This document shows, one piece after another, positions 9,419 to 17,319 of a stretch of 64,000 nt of DNA. The position numbers and the translations under genes were made by a program. Every line of letters starts with the position of its first letter. Position 1 is the first letter of the stretch. Location: the NCBI GenBank assembly GCA_947173485.1, contig CAMWFH010000001.1:372001-436000 (forward strand), given 5' to 3'. The notes under the pieces were generated by a model. The model saw only the letters and a list, made by a program, of their open reading frames with translations, did not search any database and was not told the DNA's origin. Source of the DNA: an uncultured Clostridia bacterium (GTDB lineage: Bacteria; Bacillota; Clostridia; Oscillospirales; Oscillospiraceae).

Positions 9419-9886
9419 CTAGATATCTTCAACTTCGATAGTAGGCGGGACAATGTCAATGACCTCATAGATCTGATCCACCGTGACAAAAAGGTAATGT
9501 ACAAGGTCATCCGCTGACAATATGTCACGCGTTCCGCCAATGTCAGAATCGTAAAACCAACGGAGGTATTCCGAATCCGTCAGTCTAAATACCGCACAAA
9601 AAGGTGCCACCAGCTTCTTTTCATAGATCCATCCATTTATGATGCTATCGATTGGCTCTCGGCTCATCACATTGATGATCTGCGCAGCTTTGAGATCTTC
9701 ACTGAAAACGAACGTATACTTATGCATTGGTCTACAGCTACCCCCATCTCCAGAAGGCCGCTCCGCATCAATGAACGATATCCTGAGTTTTTCGCCAACG
9801 GTGTATTGGACCTCCAGCCCATCTAACCGGTGATGATAGTCTTTGATGGTCTCATCAAATTCCCACACCTCTACACGATCATCCAT
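9419..9886 (-). CDS. Hypothetical protein
   Basis: A 155-residue protein I do not recognise. It is acidic and aromatic-rich with no membrane segment (starts MDDRVEVWEFDETIKDYHHR; contains CAVFRLTDSEYLRWFYDSD). Base composition is visibly less GC-rich than the flanking genes and codon choice is more AT-tolerant, as in the next two genes, suggesting a transferred patch. It could be the second gene of a transcript starting at the promoter near 10544. Mixed composition and a clean reading frame support a real gene. Confidence 0.6.
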   Translation of the reverse strand: MDDRVEVWEFDETIKDYHHRLDGLEVQYTVGEKLRISFIDAERPSGDGGSCRPMHKYTFVFSEDLKAAQIINVMSREPIDSIINGWIYEKKLVAPFCAVFRLTDSEYLRWFYDSDIGGTRDILSADDLVHYLFVTVDQIYEVIDIVPPTIEVEDI

Positions 9887-9968
9887 CTTGTTCCTCCATA
9901 CCGAAGCTCTGTGTTCTGATCGACCGTAGCAGGCCAGGCCCGAAGCATATAGGGCTCACAGTACGATC

Positions 9969-10457
9969 TTATCCACGGCGAACATAGGCTACATGCATCG
10001 ACCATCCATCACCCAGATCCGTTACGTTGTCCTCTATACCATATAGCATATCATCCTCATCCGTCAAAACGACCAAAAGATGTGTATTAAAGCAGATTCG
10101 CACCTCTATCCTGTTAGGCCAGAGCAACACATTGTATTGTTTAGGAGTGGAAGCCTCCATCGCTAAAAGCACTTTTTTGGAGCTGTTAGGAATGTCCAAG
10201 TCATCAATGTCGGAAAACTGGAAGAGATAATAGTTAAAACCTGCTGGCAAATCACTAAATGCAGCCTCATCATTAGATAACAGCAACAGACTGCTTTTAT
10301 TCTTATCAAAAAAATCTATTGCTTCTTCTTGGTATGGTATCGACTCGTATTCAAGAACATACCAGGGAGAACGCTTGATCTTCGCCAGCGCTATCAAACA
10401 AACTACAAGGACGACTAATAGGCAGAACGATATCTTCCAGAAAGATCTCCGTTGCAT
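9969..10457 (-). CDS. Hypothetical single-pass membrane protein
   Basis: A 162-residue protein beginning MQRRSFWK and followed by a hydrophobic helix (about residues 9-26, FCLLVVLVVCLIALAKI). The rest, about 130 residues, would be extracytoplasmic under the positive-inside rule. The start is fixed by AGGAGG lying 6 nt before the ATG at 10457; the longer frame upstream from 10523 lacks such a site. No known domain is recognised. Composition is AT-richer than the surroundings, as in the neighbouring unknown gene, and the -10 box of a good promoter lies about 90 nt upstream. Confidence 0.65.
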   Translation of the reverse strand: MQRRSFWKISFCLLVVLVVCLIALAKIKRSPWYVLEYESIPYQEEAIDFFDKNKSSLLLLSNDEAAFSDLPAGFNYYLFQFSDIDDLDIPNSSKKVLLAMEASTPKQYNVLLWPNRIEVRICFNTHLLVVLTDEDDMLYGIEDNVTDLGDGWSMHVAYVRRG

Positions 10458-10543
10458 ACAGGACCTCCTTGTCCCGTTTTGATCGTATGCGGGAATACCC
10501 TTGGTTTGGTAAGGCTTTGCCACACCTGTACTATCATGGCACT

Positions 10544-10572
10544 ATTATAATCGATGTTAGCCGCCAAATCAA
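10544..10572 (-). promoter_or_regulatory. Promoter for the membrane-protein gene (minus strand)
   Basis: TTGATT and a perfect TATAAT with 17-bp spacing on the minus strand. It is back-to-back with the plus-strand promoter beginning at 10582; the two -35 boxes are only 9 bp apart. Confidence 0.75.
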
Positions 10573-10581
10573 TATAGCCGC

Positions 10582-10610
10582 TTGATTTCCATCTATGCTT
10601 TGTATATACT
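10582..10610 (+). promoter_or_regulatory. Promoter for the 10655-11687 gene pair
   Basis: TTGATT and TATACT with a 17-bp spacer, about 45 nt upstream of the start codon at 10655. The -35 hexamer is identical to that of the divergent promoter. Confidence 0.75.
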
Positions 10611-10654
10611 GCAAAGCAACAGCCTATTTGATCAATTCAAAAGGGGGTCATGCT

Positions 10655-11173
10655 ATGAGCGAGGATATCCGCCCGGCAGAGCGAACAGAGGAACTGCTGG
10701 CGCTCCTGGGGGACGTGCCGTTCGAGGTCCACCACGCAGGGGACAGTGACGAGGAGTATGCCTATTTGACAGAAGATAATGTGTGCATCACCGTCCTGGA
10801 CCCCCACCAGGACAAGAAACTCTTCATCGATCTGGATGATGAGTTCACCTTGACCTTTGATGCGTTCCACTGCCACTATGACCCGGAGGACGGCTACGAA
10901 GAGTTCGTGTCGGATATCCGGGGCATCCTGCAAAACGACATCTGTGCTGCAACGCTGTATTACGGCGAGGAACACAAGTGGCTGGGCAGTACCTGTATCG
11001 CCAAGGCGGATATCTCCCGGCCTATCAAGGAGGTCTTTCGCTTCATCCTGAAAATCAGTGAGTTCAAGAAGCAACTGAGGGACCACGGCGGCGAGGCCCG
11101 GTTTTGCTTCTGGGACCCGGTGGATGACCGCATGATCGATATCCCTAGGGCACAGAAAAAGGAGCGGATGTGA
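10655..11173 (+). CDS. Hypothetical protein, acidic
   Basis: A 172-residue acidic protein I do not recognise (MSEDIRPAERTEELLALLGD at the start, central YHCHYDPEDGYEEF-like region). There is no signal peptide or membrane helix. The start at 10655 follows AAAGGGGGTC; an in-frame ATG at 10595 would fall inside the promoter. It ends 4 nt before the GNAT gene, so the two are probably co-transcribed and perhaps translationally coupled. SMI1/KNR4- or immunity-like small acidic proteins are possible relatives, but no motif supports that. Confidence 0.65.
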   Translation: MSEDIRPAERTEELLALLGDVPFEVHHAGDSDEEYAYLTEDNVCITVLDPHQDKKLFIDLDDEFTLTFDAFHCHYDPEDGYEEFVSDIRGILQNDICAATLYYGEEHKWLGSTCIAKADISRPIKEVFRFILKISEFKKQLRDHGGEARFCFWDPVDDRMIDIPRAQKKERM

Positions 11174-11177
11174 GCAT

Positions 11178-11687
11178 ATGACGATCAGACAGGAAACGAG
11201 AGCAGATCATGACCGGGTCTATGAGGTGGTGAAGGCGGCGTTTGCAACGGCGGAACACAGCGACGGGGACGAGCAGGATCTGGTGGTCCGGCTGCGAAAC
11301 AGCGGCGCCTTTGTACCGGAGCTATCCCTTGTAGCGGTGGTGGACGGCGGCATCGCCGGACATATCCTCTTCACAAAAGCGGATGTGGACGGCCACACCG
11401 TACTTGCGCTGGCGCCCTTGTCTGTTCTGCCGGCATACCAGCGGCAGGGCATCGGCCTGGCGCTGATCACAGAGGGACACCGGATCGCAAAGGAGCTGGG
11501 GTTCCCTTATTCGGTCGTTCTTGGGCACGCGGGGTACTACCCCAAAGCCGGCTATCGCCCCGCCAGCCGTTTGGGAATCAAGCCCCCCTTCGAGGTGGCT
11601 GATGAGAACTTCATGGCGCTCCAATTAGACCCGGCTGCAAAAGAGCTGTGCGGTACGATCAGGTATGATGATGCCTTTGGCCTTTAG
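11178..11687 (+). CDS. GNAT family N-acetyltransferase (YhbS-like)
   Basis: A 169-residue protein of the GNAT fold. The acetyl-CoA pyrophosphate loop is recognisable as YQRQGIGLALI (about residues 91-101), preceded by the beta-4 strand ALAPLSVLP. Late GHAGYYPKAGYRPA is characteristic of the COG3153/YhbS group, which transfers acetyl from acetyl-CoA to an unknown primary amine. It starts 4 nt after the acidic hypothetical gene stops, so it belongs to the same transcript from the promoter at 10582. Confidence 0.85.
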   Translation: MTIRQETRADHDRVYEVVKAAFATAEHSDGDEQDLVVRLRNSGAFVPELSLVAVVDGGIAGHILFTKADVDGHTVLALAPLSVLPAYQRQGIGLALITEGHRIAKELGFPYSVVLGHAGYYPKAGYRPASRLGIKPPFEVADENFMALQLDPAAKELCGTIRYDDAFGL

Positions 11688-11734
11688 ACCCTATCCCCCC
11701 GCCTGCCCCTCAAACGATCTCCCTTCCAACTGGA

Positions 11735-11775
11735 CAAAAAGAAGGCCGGCGGCGCATATGTCTGCACCGCCGGCC
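11735..11775 (-). terminator. Intrinsic terminator after the acylphosphatase gene
   Basis: A 9-bp perfect stem (GGCCGGCGG/CCGCCGGCC) with a 14-nt loop, followed on the minus strand by TTCTTTTTG. It ends the patatin-rsmI-ATL-acylphosphatase series and may also block the convergent GNAT transcript. Confidence 0.8.
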
Positions 11776-11801
11776 AGCTCAAAAGAGCCGTGGATATCCG
11801 G

Positions 11802-12155
11802 TCAATAGATCGGCCTGAATGACGTTTCGGTCCGGGAGAGCGGCAGGTCCTCCGCCTGTATATCGGTGATGTCAAACCGCGGGACCGCCTCGATCCCCAG
11901 GAGGAACGCCTCGATATAGTTCGCCCTGCCCTCGATCTCGACCACGACGCTCCCATCACCTTGGTTCCGTACCCAGCCCACCAGCTCCAACTGGGACGCG
12001 ATCCGCTGGGCTTCATAGCGGAACCCCACGCCCTGGACCAAACCGAAGAAATGAAAGCGCTTTCGGACCAGTAGTGCATGGGGACTATCCGGGATGTGTA
12101 CGGCAGGCTGTTGGCCTGCCGTGTATACGTTCTTCAGCCATTGAAACAAAGCCAT
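11802..12155 (-). CDS. acyP: Acylphosphatase
   Basis: A 117-residue protein whose residues ~30-117 form an acylphosphatase domain. The phosphate-binding loop GLVQGVGFRYEAQ carries the catalytic arginine, and GWVRNQGDGSVVVEIEG provides the catalytic asparagine. The enzyme hydrolyses carboxyl-phosphate bonds such as acetyl or carbamoyl phosphate. The N-terminal ~28 residues (MALFQWLKNVYTAGQQ...) are an unusual extension; no internal start codon would remove it. It is the last gene before the terminator. Confidence 0.88.
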   Translation of the reverse strand: MALFQWLKNVYTAGQQPAVHIPDSPHALLVRKRFHFFGLVQGVGFRYEAQRIASQLELVGWVRNQGDGSVVVEIEGRANYIEAFLLGIEAVPRFDITDIQAEDLPLSRTETSFRPIY

Positions 12156-12185
12156 ATTTTCGCCGCTCCCCTCCGATCTAGCGCG

Positions 12186-12482
12186 TCAGCCCTCCCAGCG
12201 GGCCTTCCGCAGATCTACATGTCCATTTTTCAAAAAGCAGACCCCCTCCTCCCGCAGGAGCCCGGCCTGCTCCGGCCAGCCGGGGGCCGTCCGGCCGGTG
12301 TGGTCCACGACCCGGTGACAGGGATAGTGTCCATATCCGGCGGACAGCCGCAGGATCCGCCCCACCAGCCGGGCGTTCTTCTCCCTGCCGATCAATCCCG
12401 CGATCTGGCCGTAGGTGGCCACCTTGCCCGCCGGGATCTCCCCTACCACGGACAGCACCTCATAGATCAATCCCTCGTCCAT
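12186..12482 (-). CDS. MGMT/ATL-like alkylated-DNA binding protein with retained cysteine
   Basis: A 98-residue version of the C-terminal DNA-binding domain of O6-alkylguanine-DNA alkyltransferase: helix-turn-helix AGKVATYGQIAGLIG, then the active-site loop YPCHRVVDHTGR. The ATL1/COG3695 group usually replaces the cysteine of PCHR by W or A and only flags lesions; here the Cys is present, so alkyl transfer remains possible. The domain is truncated relative to full MGMT (~165 aa). The start at 12482 leaves 7 nt after the rsmI stop. Confidence 0.82.
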   Translation of the reverse strand: MDEGLIYEVLSVVGEIPAGKVATYGQIAGLIGREKNARLVGRILRLSAGYGHYPCHRVVDHTGRTAPGWPEQAGLLREEGVCFLKNGHVDLRKARWEG

Positions 12483-12489
12483 AGGTCCC

Positions 12490-13311
12490 TCACGCCCGCA
12501 GGGCGGCATCGTAGAGCTGGTTCCGGGGCAGGCCCGTATCCGCCGCCACCTGGCGGACGGCCTCCTTCAATCCCATGCCCGCCTCCCGGCGGCGCAGGAC
12601 CAGCTCCACGCCCTCCTCCAGGGTCACCTGGGCCTTCTCCCGGGGCGGCGCGCCGGCGATCACCAGGACGAACTCCCCCCGGGGCGGCGTAGCCTGCCAG
12701 CGCTCCAGCGCCTCCGCCAGGGTGGTGCGGACCGTCTCCTCGTGGAGCTTCGTCAGCTCCCGGCAGAGGGCGACGGGCCGGTCCCCGCCAAAGACCGCCG
12801 CCATGTCCGCCAAGGTCCCCAGCAGCTTATGGGGGGCCTCATAAAAGATCATGGTCCGCTCCTCCTCCGCCAGGGACTGGAGATGGGCCCGGCGGCTGGA
12901 GCGGTTCACGGACAAAAAGCCCTCGAAGGTGAACCGGCCCGTGGGCAGGCCGGAGAGGGCCAGGGCGTTGACCAGGGCGCAGCAGCCGGGTATCGCCTGC
13001 ACCTCGACCCCGCTCTCGCCGCAGGCGCGGACCAGCTCCTCCCCCGGATCGCTGATCGCGGGGGTGCCGGCGTCCGTCACCAGGGCGCAGTTCTCCCCCG
13101 CCCGCAGCCGGGCCAGGATCGCCGGACCGGCAGTGACGTGGTTGTGTTGGTGGTAGCTGACCAGCGGCTTTTTCAGCCCCAGATGGTTCAATAGTTTCAA
13201 AGTCACCCGGGTATCCTCGGCGGCGATGAAGTCCACCTCCGCCAGGGTAGCGGCGGCCCGGGGACTGAGGTCCCCCAGATTGCCGATGGGTGTGGCGACC
13301 AGATAGAGCAT
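12490..13311 (-). CDS. rsmI: 16S rRNA (cytidine(1402)-2'-O)-methyltransferase
   Basis: A 273-residue tetrapyrrole-methylase-fold enzyme. It starts MLYLVATPIGNLGD, the hallmark of RsmI, and has VDFIAAEDTR, LVTDAGTPAISDPGEELV (SAM-binding loop) and GCCALVNALALSGLP. It 2'-O-methylates C1402 in the 16S decoding centre using SAM. The C-terminal small domain (~50 residues) is present. It sits between the patatin gene (31-nt gap) and the ATL-like gene (7-nt gap) on the same strand. Confidence 0.95.
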   Translation of the reverse strand: MLYLVATPIGNLGDLSPRAAATLAEVDFIAAEDTRVTLKLLNHLGLKKPLVSYHQHNHVTAGPAILARLRAGENCALVTDAGTPAISDPGEELVRACGESGVEVQAIPGCCALVNALALSGLPTGRFTFEGFLSVNRSSRRAHLQSLAEEERTMIFYEAPHKLLGTLADMAAVFGGDRPVALCRELTKLHEETVRTTLAEALERWQATPPRGEFVLVIAGAPPREKAQVTLEEGVELVLRRREAGMGLKEAVRQVAADTGLPRNQLYDAALRA

Positions 13312-13341
13312 AGAGCCTCCTTCTCCCAGTGTGCCGAAGGG

Positions 13342-14604
13342 TCAGGACCGGAAAAAGCCGCTGTCCAGCTGGGCGCAGGCGGCCTCATAGCCGGCCTGGA
13401 TCCGCCAGCGGGTCCGGTCCGGGTCGATCTTCAGGATGTCCCCCAGCTTCTCCTCCGGCCAGATGTGGCAGAAGGTGACACCGGCCAGCTCCTCATCCGT
13501 CAGCTTCTTCCGCAGCTTCTTCTCAAAGGAGGCCTGCTTGTCCTTCTTCTCTTTTTTCTCCTTCTTCCGGCGGCTGAGATGGATGACCAGGATCCTCCGG
13601 TACCCCGCCCGGATCAGAGGAAAGGCCGGGGCGTTGTCCAAAGCGCCGCCGTCGATGCAGATCTTCCCATCGACCCCCTTGGGCGTAAAGGCGCCGGGCA
13701 GCGCGGCGGAGGCCAGCACCTTCCTCACGTTCATCTCCACAGGCTCCGAGCAAAGGGGGTCCAGATAGGCGTACTCCGACTGGAAAAAGGCGCTGGTCTT
13801 CCCCAGCTTATGGAGCCGGGGCACGATGGCCGCCGCCAGGGAGACATAGGTAGGCCGGCGCCGGAGGGCCTCCACGGAGATGTTCTCCCGCACGATCCCC
13901 TCCAGCTTCTCCGTGCTGAAAGCGCCCCAGTTCTCCCGCCAATCGGTGAGGACATCCAGCAGCTCCTTCGCCGGGAAGGCCCCGCCAAGGCACAGCTTGA
14001 GGACGCCGTTCCCGATCGAGGAGGCCAGGTTCCCCAGCAGCTTTTCGTTGGGCTGGACCAGGTCCCCGTCCTGGAAGGACAGCCACAGCGATTCCGCCTT
14101 CTGATAGTCCCCCTGGGCAAAGAGGAGGGCGTTCAGCGCGCCGACAGACGCCCCGGCAACGCCGGTGATCTGGTCCAGCACCCCCAGCTCCTCCAGCCGC
14201 TTCCACACCCCCAGCTGGAAAGCGCCCTTGGCCCCGCCGCCGCAGAGGACGATGCCATAGCTCTCCTGGGGCCCCAGCTCGGCCAGACGGGCCTGGGCGT
14301 GGATATGGCCCAGGATGGGCGCTAAGAGCTGCTTCCGCTTGCCGATGGCCCGGCAGAGGCCCTTGGGGTTCAAGATGACGACCCAGTGGGAGGTCTCTAT
14401 ATATTGGATCTTCCAGCCGTCGCACTCCAGCAGGGTCTCCCGCTGGTGATCGCCGGTCAGCCCCGGGATCTTGGGGAGGGGCACCTTGGGGATGGGGATA
14501 TATCTTCGCTGCCGCTTGCACAGCTGCCTCAGATAGCCGCCCGTGAGATAGGGGGACCCCGGCGCCTCCTGCCGGAACTGCTCCAACAGCATTTTAGACT
14601 TCAT
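13342..14604 (-). CDS. Patatin-like phospholipase
   Basis: A 420-residue protein with a patatin domain from about residue 115. The oxyanion loop is GIVLCGGGAKGAFQLG, the nucleophile elbow is GASVGALNAL (G-x-S-x-G) and the catalytic aspartate is in IDGGALDNAP. It should hydrolyse acyl esters of lipids; there is no signal peptide. The N-terminal ~110 residues are family-specific and unknown. A lysine-rich low-complexity insertion (RRKKEKKEKKDKQ) sits near residue 350 after the catalytic Asp. The start at 14604 is preferred over 14613, because an ATG at 14613 would overlap the AAAGGAG ribosome-binding site. Confidence 0.88.
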   Translation of the reverse strand: MKSKMLLEQFRQEAPGSPYLTGGYLRQLCKRQRRYIPIPKVPLPKIPGLTGDHQRETLLECDGWKIQYIETSHWVVILNPKGLCRAIGKRKQLLAPILGHIHAQARLAELGPQESYGIVLCGGGAKGAFQLGVWKRLEELGVLDQITGVAGASVGALNALLFAQGDYQKAESLWLSFQDGDLVQPNEKLLGNLASSIGNGVLKLCLGGAFPAKELLDVLTDWRENWGAFSTEKLEGIVRENISVEALRRRPTYVSLAAAIVPRLHKLGKTSAFFQSEYAYLDPLCSEPVEMNVRKVLASAALPGAFTPKGVDGKICIDGGALDNAPAFPLIRAGYRRILVIHLSRRKKEKKEKKDKQASFEKKLRKKLTDEELAGVTFCHIWPEEKLGDILKIDPDRTRWRIQAGYEAACAQLDSGFFRS

Positions 14605-14642
14605 ATGGCACATCTCCTTTTCCTATCGATCCTATTTTCTCT

Positions 14643-14671
14643 ATTCTACCTGTCAGGACAGGAAAAGTCAA
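14643..14671 (-). promoter_or_regulatory. Promoter of the patatin-rsmI-ATL-acyP operon, with a dyad in its spacer
   Basis: TTGACT and TAGAAT with a 17-bp spacer on the minus strand, ~40 nt before the patatin start. The spacer contains a perfect inverted repeat CCTGTC-AG-GACAGG (14649-14662), which could be an operator for an unknown regulator. Confidence 0.72.
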
Positions 14672-14746
14672 ACCCTGTTATCGCGCTCAGCACGCCCGCC
14701 TCATAAAACAGGAAGGTCATGCGCCGCCCACGCACCTCTCATCAAA

Positions 14747-14802
14747 TTTTACATAGATCTTACAAAAACCTGGTAACAGATCTTACATCCGGCTGTTAGA
14801 AT
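14747..14802 (+). promoter_or_regulatory. PHO-box-like repeats and -10 box upstream of the phosphate module
   Basis: Four TTACA/TAACA-type repeats (at 14749, 14760, 14774 and 14783) precede a TAGAAT -10 box at 14797-14802, with no TTGACA-like -35 hexamer. AGATCTTACA occurs twice, 23 bp apart. Gram-positive PhoP boxes are TTAACA-like repeats just upstream of a -10 box, so this fits a PhoP-activated promoter. The spacing (11, 14, 9) is not perfectly regular. Confidence 0.55.
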
Positions 14803-14838
14803 AAGCTCACAAACGATGTAAGAAAGAGGTGGGATCGG

Positions 14839-16584
14839 ATGGATATCTTTGACGCACTCACTCTGACCGGCGGCCTGAGCCTGTTCCTGTTCGGCATGAG
14901 CATCATGGGGCAGGCCCTGGAGCGGCGGGCCGGGGGACAGCTCCGCTTCCTTTTGGAAAAACTGACCAGCGGCAAGCTCGCGGGCCTGCTGACGGGCCTG
15001 GGGGTCACGGCGGTGATCCAGAGCTCCTCGGCCACCACGGTGATGGTGGTGGGCTTTGTCAACTCCGGGCTCATGACCCTGAAGCAGGCCATCAATATCA
15101 TCATGGGTGCCAACATCGGCACCACCGTCACAGCGTGGATCCTGAGCCTTGCGGGGATCGACAGCGGGAACGTGTTCGTCAGGCTGCTCAAGCCCTCCTC
15201 CTTCACGCCGGTGCTGGCCCTGACCGGCATCATCTTTTATATGTTCTGCAAAAACGCGAAGAAGAAGGACACTGGCATGATCCTGCTGGGCTTCGCCACC
15301 CTGATGTTCGGTATGGAGACCATGTCCGGGGCGGTGTCCGGCCTGCGGGAGGTCCCGGCGTTCCAGCAGATGTTCGTCATGTTCCAGAACCCGGTGCTGG
15401 GGGTGCTGGCCGGCGCGGCGCTGACAGCGGTCATCCAGTCCAGCTCCGCCTCGGTGGGCATTTTGCAGGCCCTGGCCATCACCGGACAGGTCTCCTACGG
15501 CGCGGCCATCCCCATCATCATGGGGCAGAACATCGGCACCTGCGTCACCGCCATGCTCTCCTCCGTGGGCGCCAACCGGAACGCGAAACGGGCGGCGTTG
15601 GTCCACCTCTCCTTCAACGCCATCGGCACGGCGGTCTGGCTGACTGTGTTCTGTCTGCTGCGGGCCATCCTCCGTCCCCCACTGCTGGAGGAACCGGCCT
15701 CGCTGGTGGGCATCGCCATGGCCCACTCCGTGTTCAACGTGCTCTGCACCATCCTCATGCTGCCCCTCTCCGGCTTTTTGGAGCGGCTGGTCACAGCCCT
15801 CGTACCCAACGCCAGCCAGCCAGAGCCGTTCGCGGAGCTGGACGAGCGTCTGTTCGCCACTCCCTCCATCGCCCTGGAACGCTGCCACGCCGTGGCGGCG
15901 GATATGGCGGAGGCCGCCGTATCTGCCCTGAAAGATGCCCTGGCCTCCTTAAAGGACAGTTCTTCAGAGCTGTCCGCCTGTGTCCGGGAGAAGGAGGACA
16001 GGACGGACCACTATGAGGACATTTTGGGCACCTATCTTGTGAGATTGAGCGCCCGGCGGATCAGCGCGGCAGACAACCGGGAGGCGGCTAAGCTGCTGAA
16101 GCTGATCGGTGATTTTGAGCGAATCGCCGACCATGCGGTCAATATCCTGGAATCGGCGGAGGAGCTACGAAAAAAAGAGCTCCGTTTCACCGACGCGGCC
16201 CAAAGCGAGCTTATGGTCCTTTCCAGAGCGGTCAGCGATATCTTGGACCTATCTCTCACCGCTTGGCTGCAAAACGATCTGTCCGCCGCCGCCAAGGTAG
16301 AGCCGCTGGAGCAGGTCATCGACCAGCTGAAGGAGCAGCTGCGCACCCGCCACATCCTGCGCCTGCAAAAGGGCGACTGCACCATCGACGCGGGCTTTAC
16401 CTGGCTGGACCTGCTGACTAATCTGGAGCGCACAGCAGACCACTGCTCCAACATTGCCGGGTGTGTGATCGACGCCGCCCAGGATACTATGGATCTCCAC
16501 CGATCCCTGCGGGACATTCGCAACGGCAGTGAGGCGTTCCAGGAGCGGTACTGGGAGTACGGCCGCAAATACGCACTGACCTGA
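14839..16584 (+). CDS. Na+/Pi cotransporter family protein with C-terminal PhoU domain
   Basis: A 581-residue protein. Residues ~1-310 form the NptA/SLC34-type membrane domain with two inverted QSSS repeats (TAVIQSSSATTVMV and TAVIQSSSASVGIL), each followed by GANIGT/GQNIGT; these build the Na+ and phosphate site. Residues ~345-550 are PhoU-like helices (DNREAAKLLKLIGDFERIAD and LTNLERTADHCSNIAG, the two metal-binding E-x-x-x-D motifs). It imports or exports phosphate with sodium, while PhoU probably links flux to the adjacent PhoB/PhoR pair. The start has GAGGTGGGATCGG upstream. Confidence 0.93.
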   Translation: MDIFDALTLTGGLSLFLFGMSIMGQALERRAGGQLRFLLEKLTSGKLAGLLTGLGVTAVIQSSSATTVMVVGFVNSGLMTLKQAINIIMGANIGTTVTAWILSLAGIDSGNVFVRLLKPSSFTPVLALTGIIFYMFCKNAKKKDTGMILLGFATLMFGMETMSGAVSGLREVPAFQQMFVMFQNPVLGVLAGAALTAVIQSSSASVGILQALAITGQVSYGAAIPIIMGQNIGTCVTAMLSSVGANRNAKRAALVHLSFNAIGTAVWLTVFCLLRAILRPPLLEEPASLVGIAMAHSVFNVLCTILMLPLSGFLERLVTALVPNASQPEPFAELDERLFATPSIALERCHAVAADMAEAAVSALKDALASLKDSSSELSACVREKEDRTDHYEDILGTYLVRLSARRISAADNREAAKLLKLIGDFERIADHAVNILESAEELRKKELRFTDAAQSELMVLSRAVSDILDLSLTAWLQNDLSAAAKVEPLEQVIDQLKEQLRTRHILRLQKGDCTIDAGFTWLDLLTNLERTADHCSNIAGCVIDAAQDTMDLHRSLRDIRNGSEAFQERYWEYGRKYALT

Positions 16585-16644
16585 GCGGTCGACAGCACTT
16601 CGCCGCTGTGTTAGAATATCCCCATAGGAAAAGGAGGGGCCGGC

Positions 16645-17319
16645 ATGATCTACTGTGTGGAGGATGACGCCAGCATCCGTGAGATCGAACTGTATACCCT
16701 GCGCTCCACTGGCTTTGAGGCACAGGGGTTTGAAGATGGCGAGGGCTTCCTGGCGGCACTGGGATCGCAGATACCGGAACTTGTGATCCTGGATGTGATG
16801 CTGCCGGGGATGGATGGGGTAGAGCTGCTCCGCCACATGAAAGCGGACCCAGGCTTTCGGGACATCCCTGTGATCATGGCTACCGCAAAGGGCGCGGAAT
16901 ACGATAAGATCCAGAGCCTGGACCTGGGGGCGGACGATCACCTTGTAAAGCCCTTCGGCATGATGGAGCTGGTGTCCCGGGTCAAGGCGGTGCTGCGCCG
17001 GTGCCGCCCCAGGCGGGACCAGGAGGTCCTGACGGCGGGTGGTCTGGCAGTGGACCTGGCGGAGCATACGGTCACGGCGGACGGGGAGCAGATCGCCCTC
17101 ACCTTCAAAGAATTTGAGTTGCTGCGGCTGTTCCTCTCCGCCCCCGGCAGGGCGTTCACCAGGGAAAAGCTCCTGGACGCCGTCTGGGACTGCGATCACT
17201 TCGGTGAGACCCGCACGGTGGATATGCATATCCGCACCCTGCGGCAAAAGCTGGGGGGCTACGGGGCGATGATCAAGACGGTCCGCAATGTGGGCTATCG
17301 CTGGGAGATGATGTCATGA
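16645..17319 (+). CDS. PhoB/PhoP-like response regulator (OmpR family)
   Basis: A 224-residue regulator: receiver domain 1-115 with acidic pocket EDD (6-8), phosphoacceptor D50 in VILDVMLPG, T80 and K102 (KPFG), then an OmpR-type winged helix (FKEFELLRLF, REKLLDAVW, TVDMHIRTLRQKLG, IKTVRNVGYRW). Position between the Na/Pi transporter and a PhoR-like kinase makes phosphate control the best reading. It overlaps the kinase gene by 4 nt (ATGA). A TTAGAATA motif like that upstream of the transporter gene lies ~35 nt before the start and may be a second promoter. GGAGGGG precedes the ATG. Confidence 0.9.
   Translation: MIYCVEDDASIREIELYTLRSTGFEAQGFEDGEGFLAALGSQIPELVILDVMLPGMDGVELLRHMKADPGFRDIPVIMATAKGAEYDKIQSLDLGADDHLVKPFGMMELVSRVKAVLRRCRPRRDQEVLTAGGLAVDLAEHTVTADGEQIALTFKEFELLRLFLSAPGRAFTREKLLDAVWDCDHFGETRTVDMHIRTLRQKLGGYGAMIKTVRNVGYRWEMMS

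Noticed and set aside
13530..13575. T-rich run resembling a terminator tail in the patatin gene
   Set aside because: It encodes the lysine-rich segment on the minus strand and has no preceding stem.
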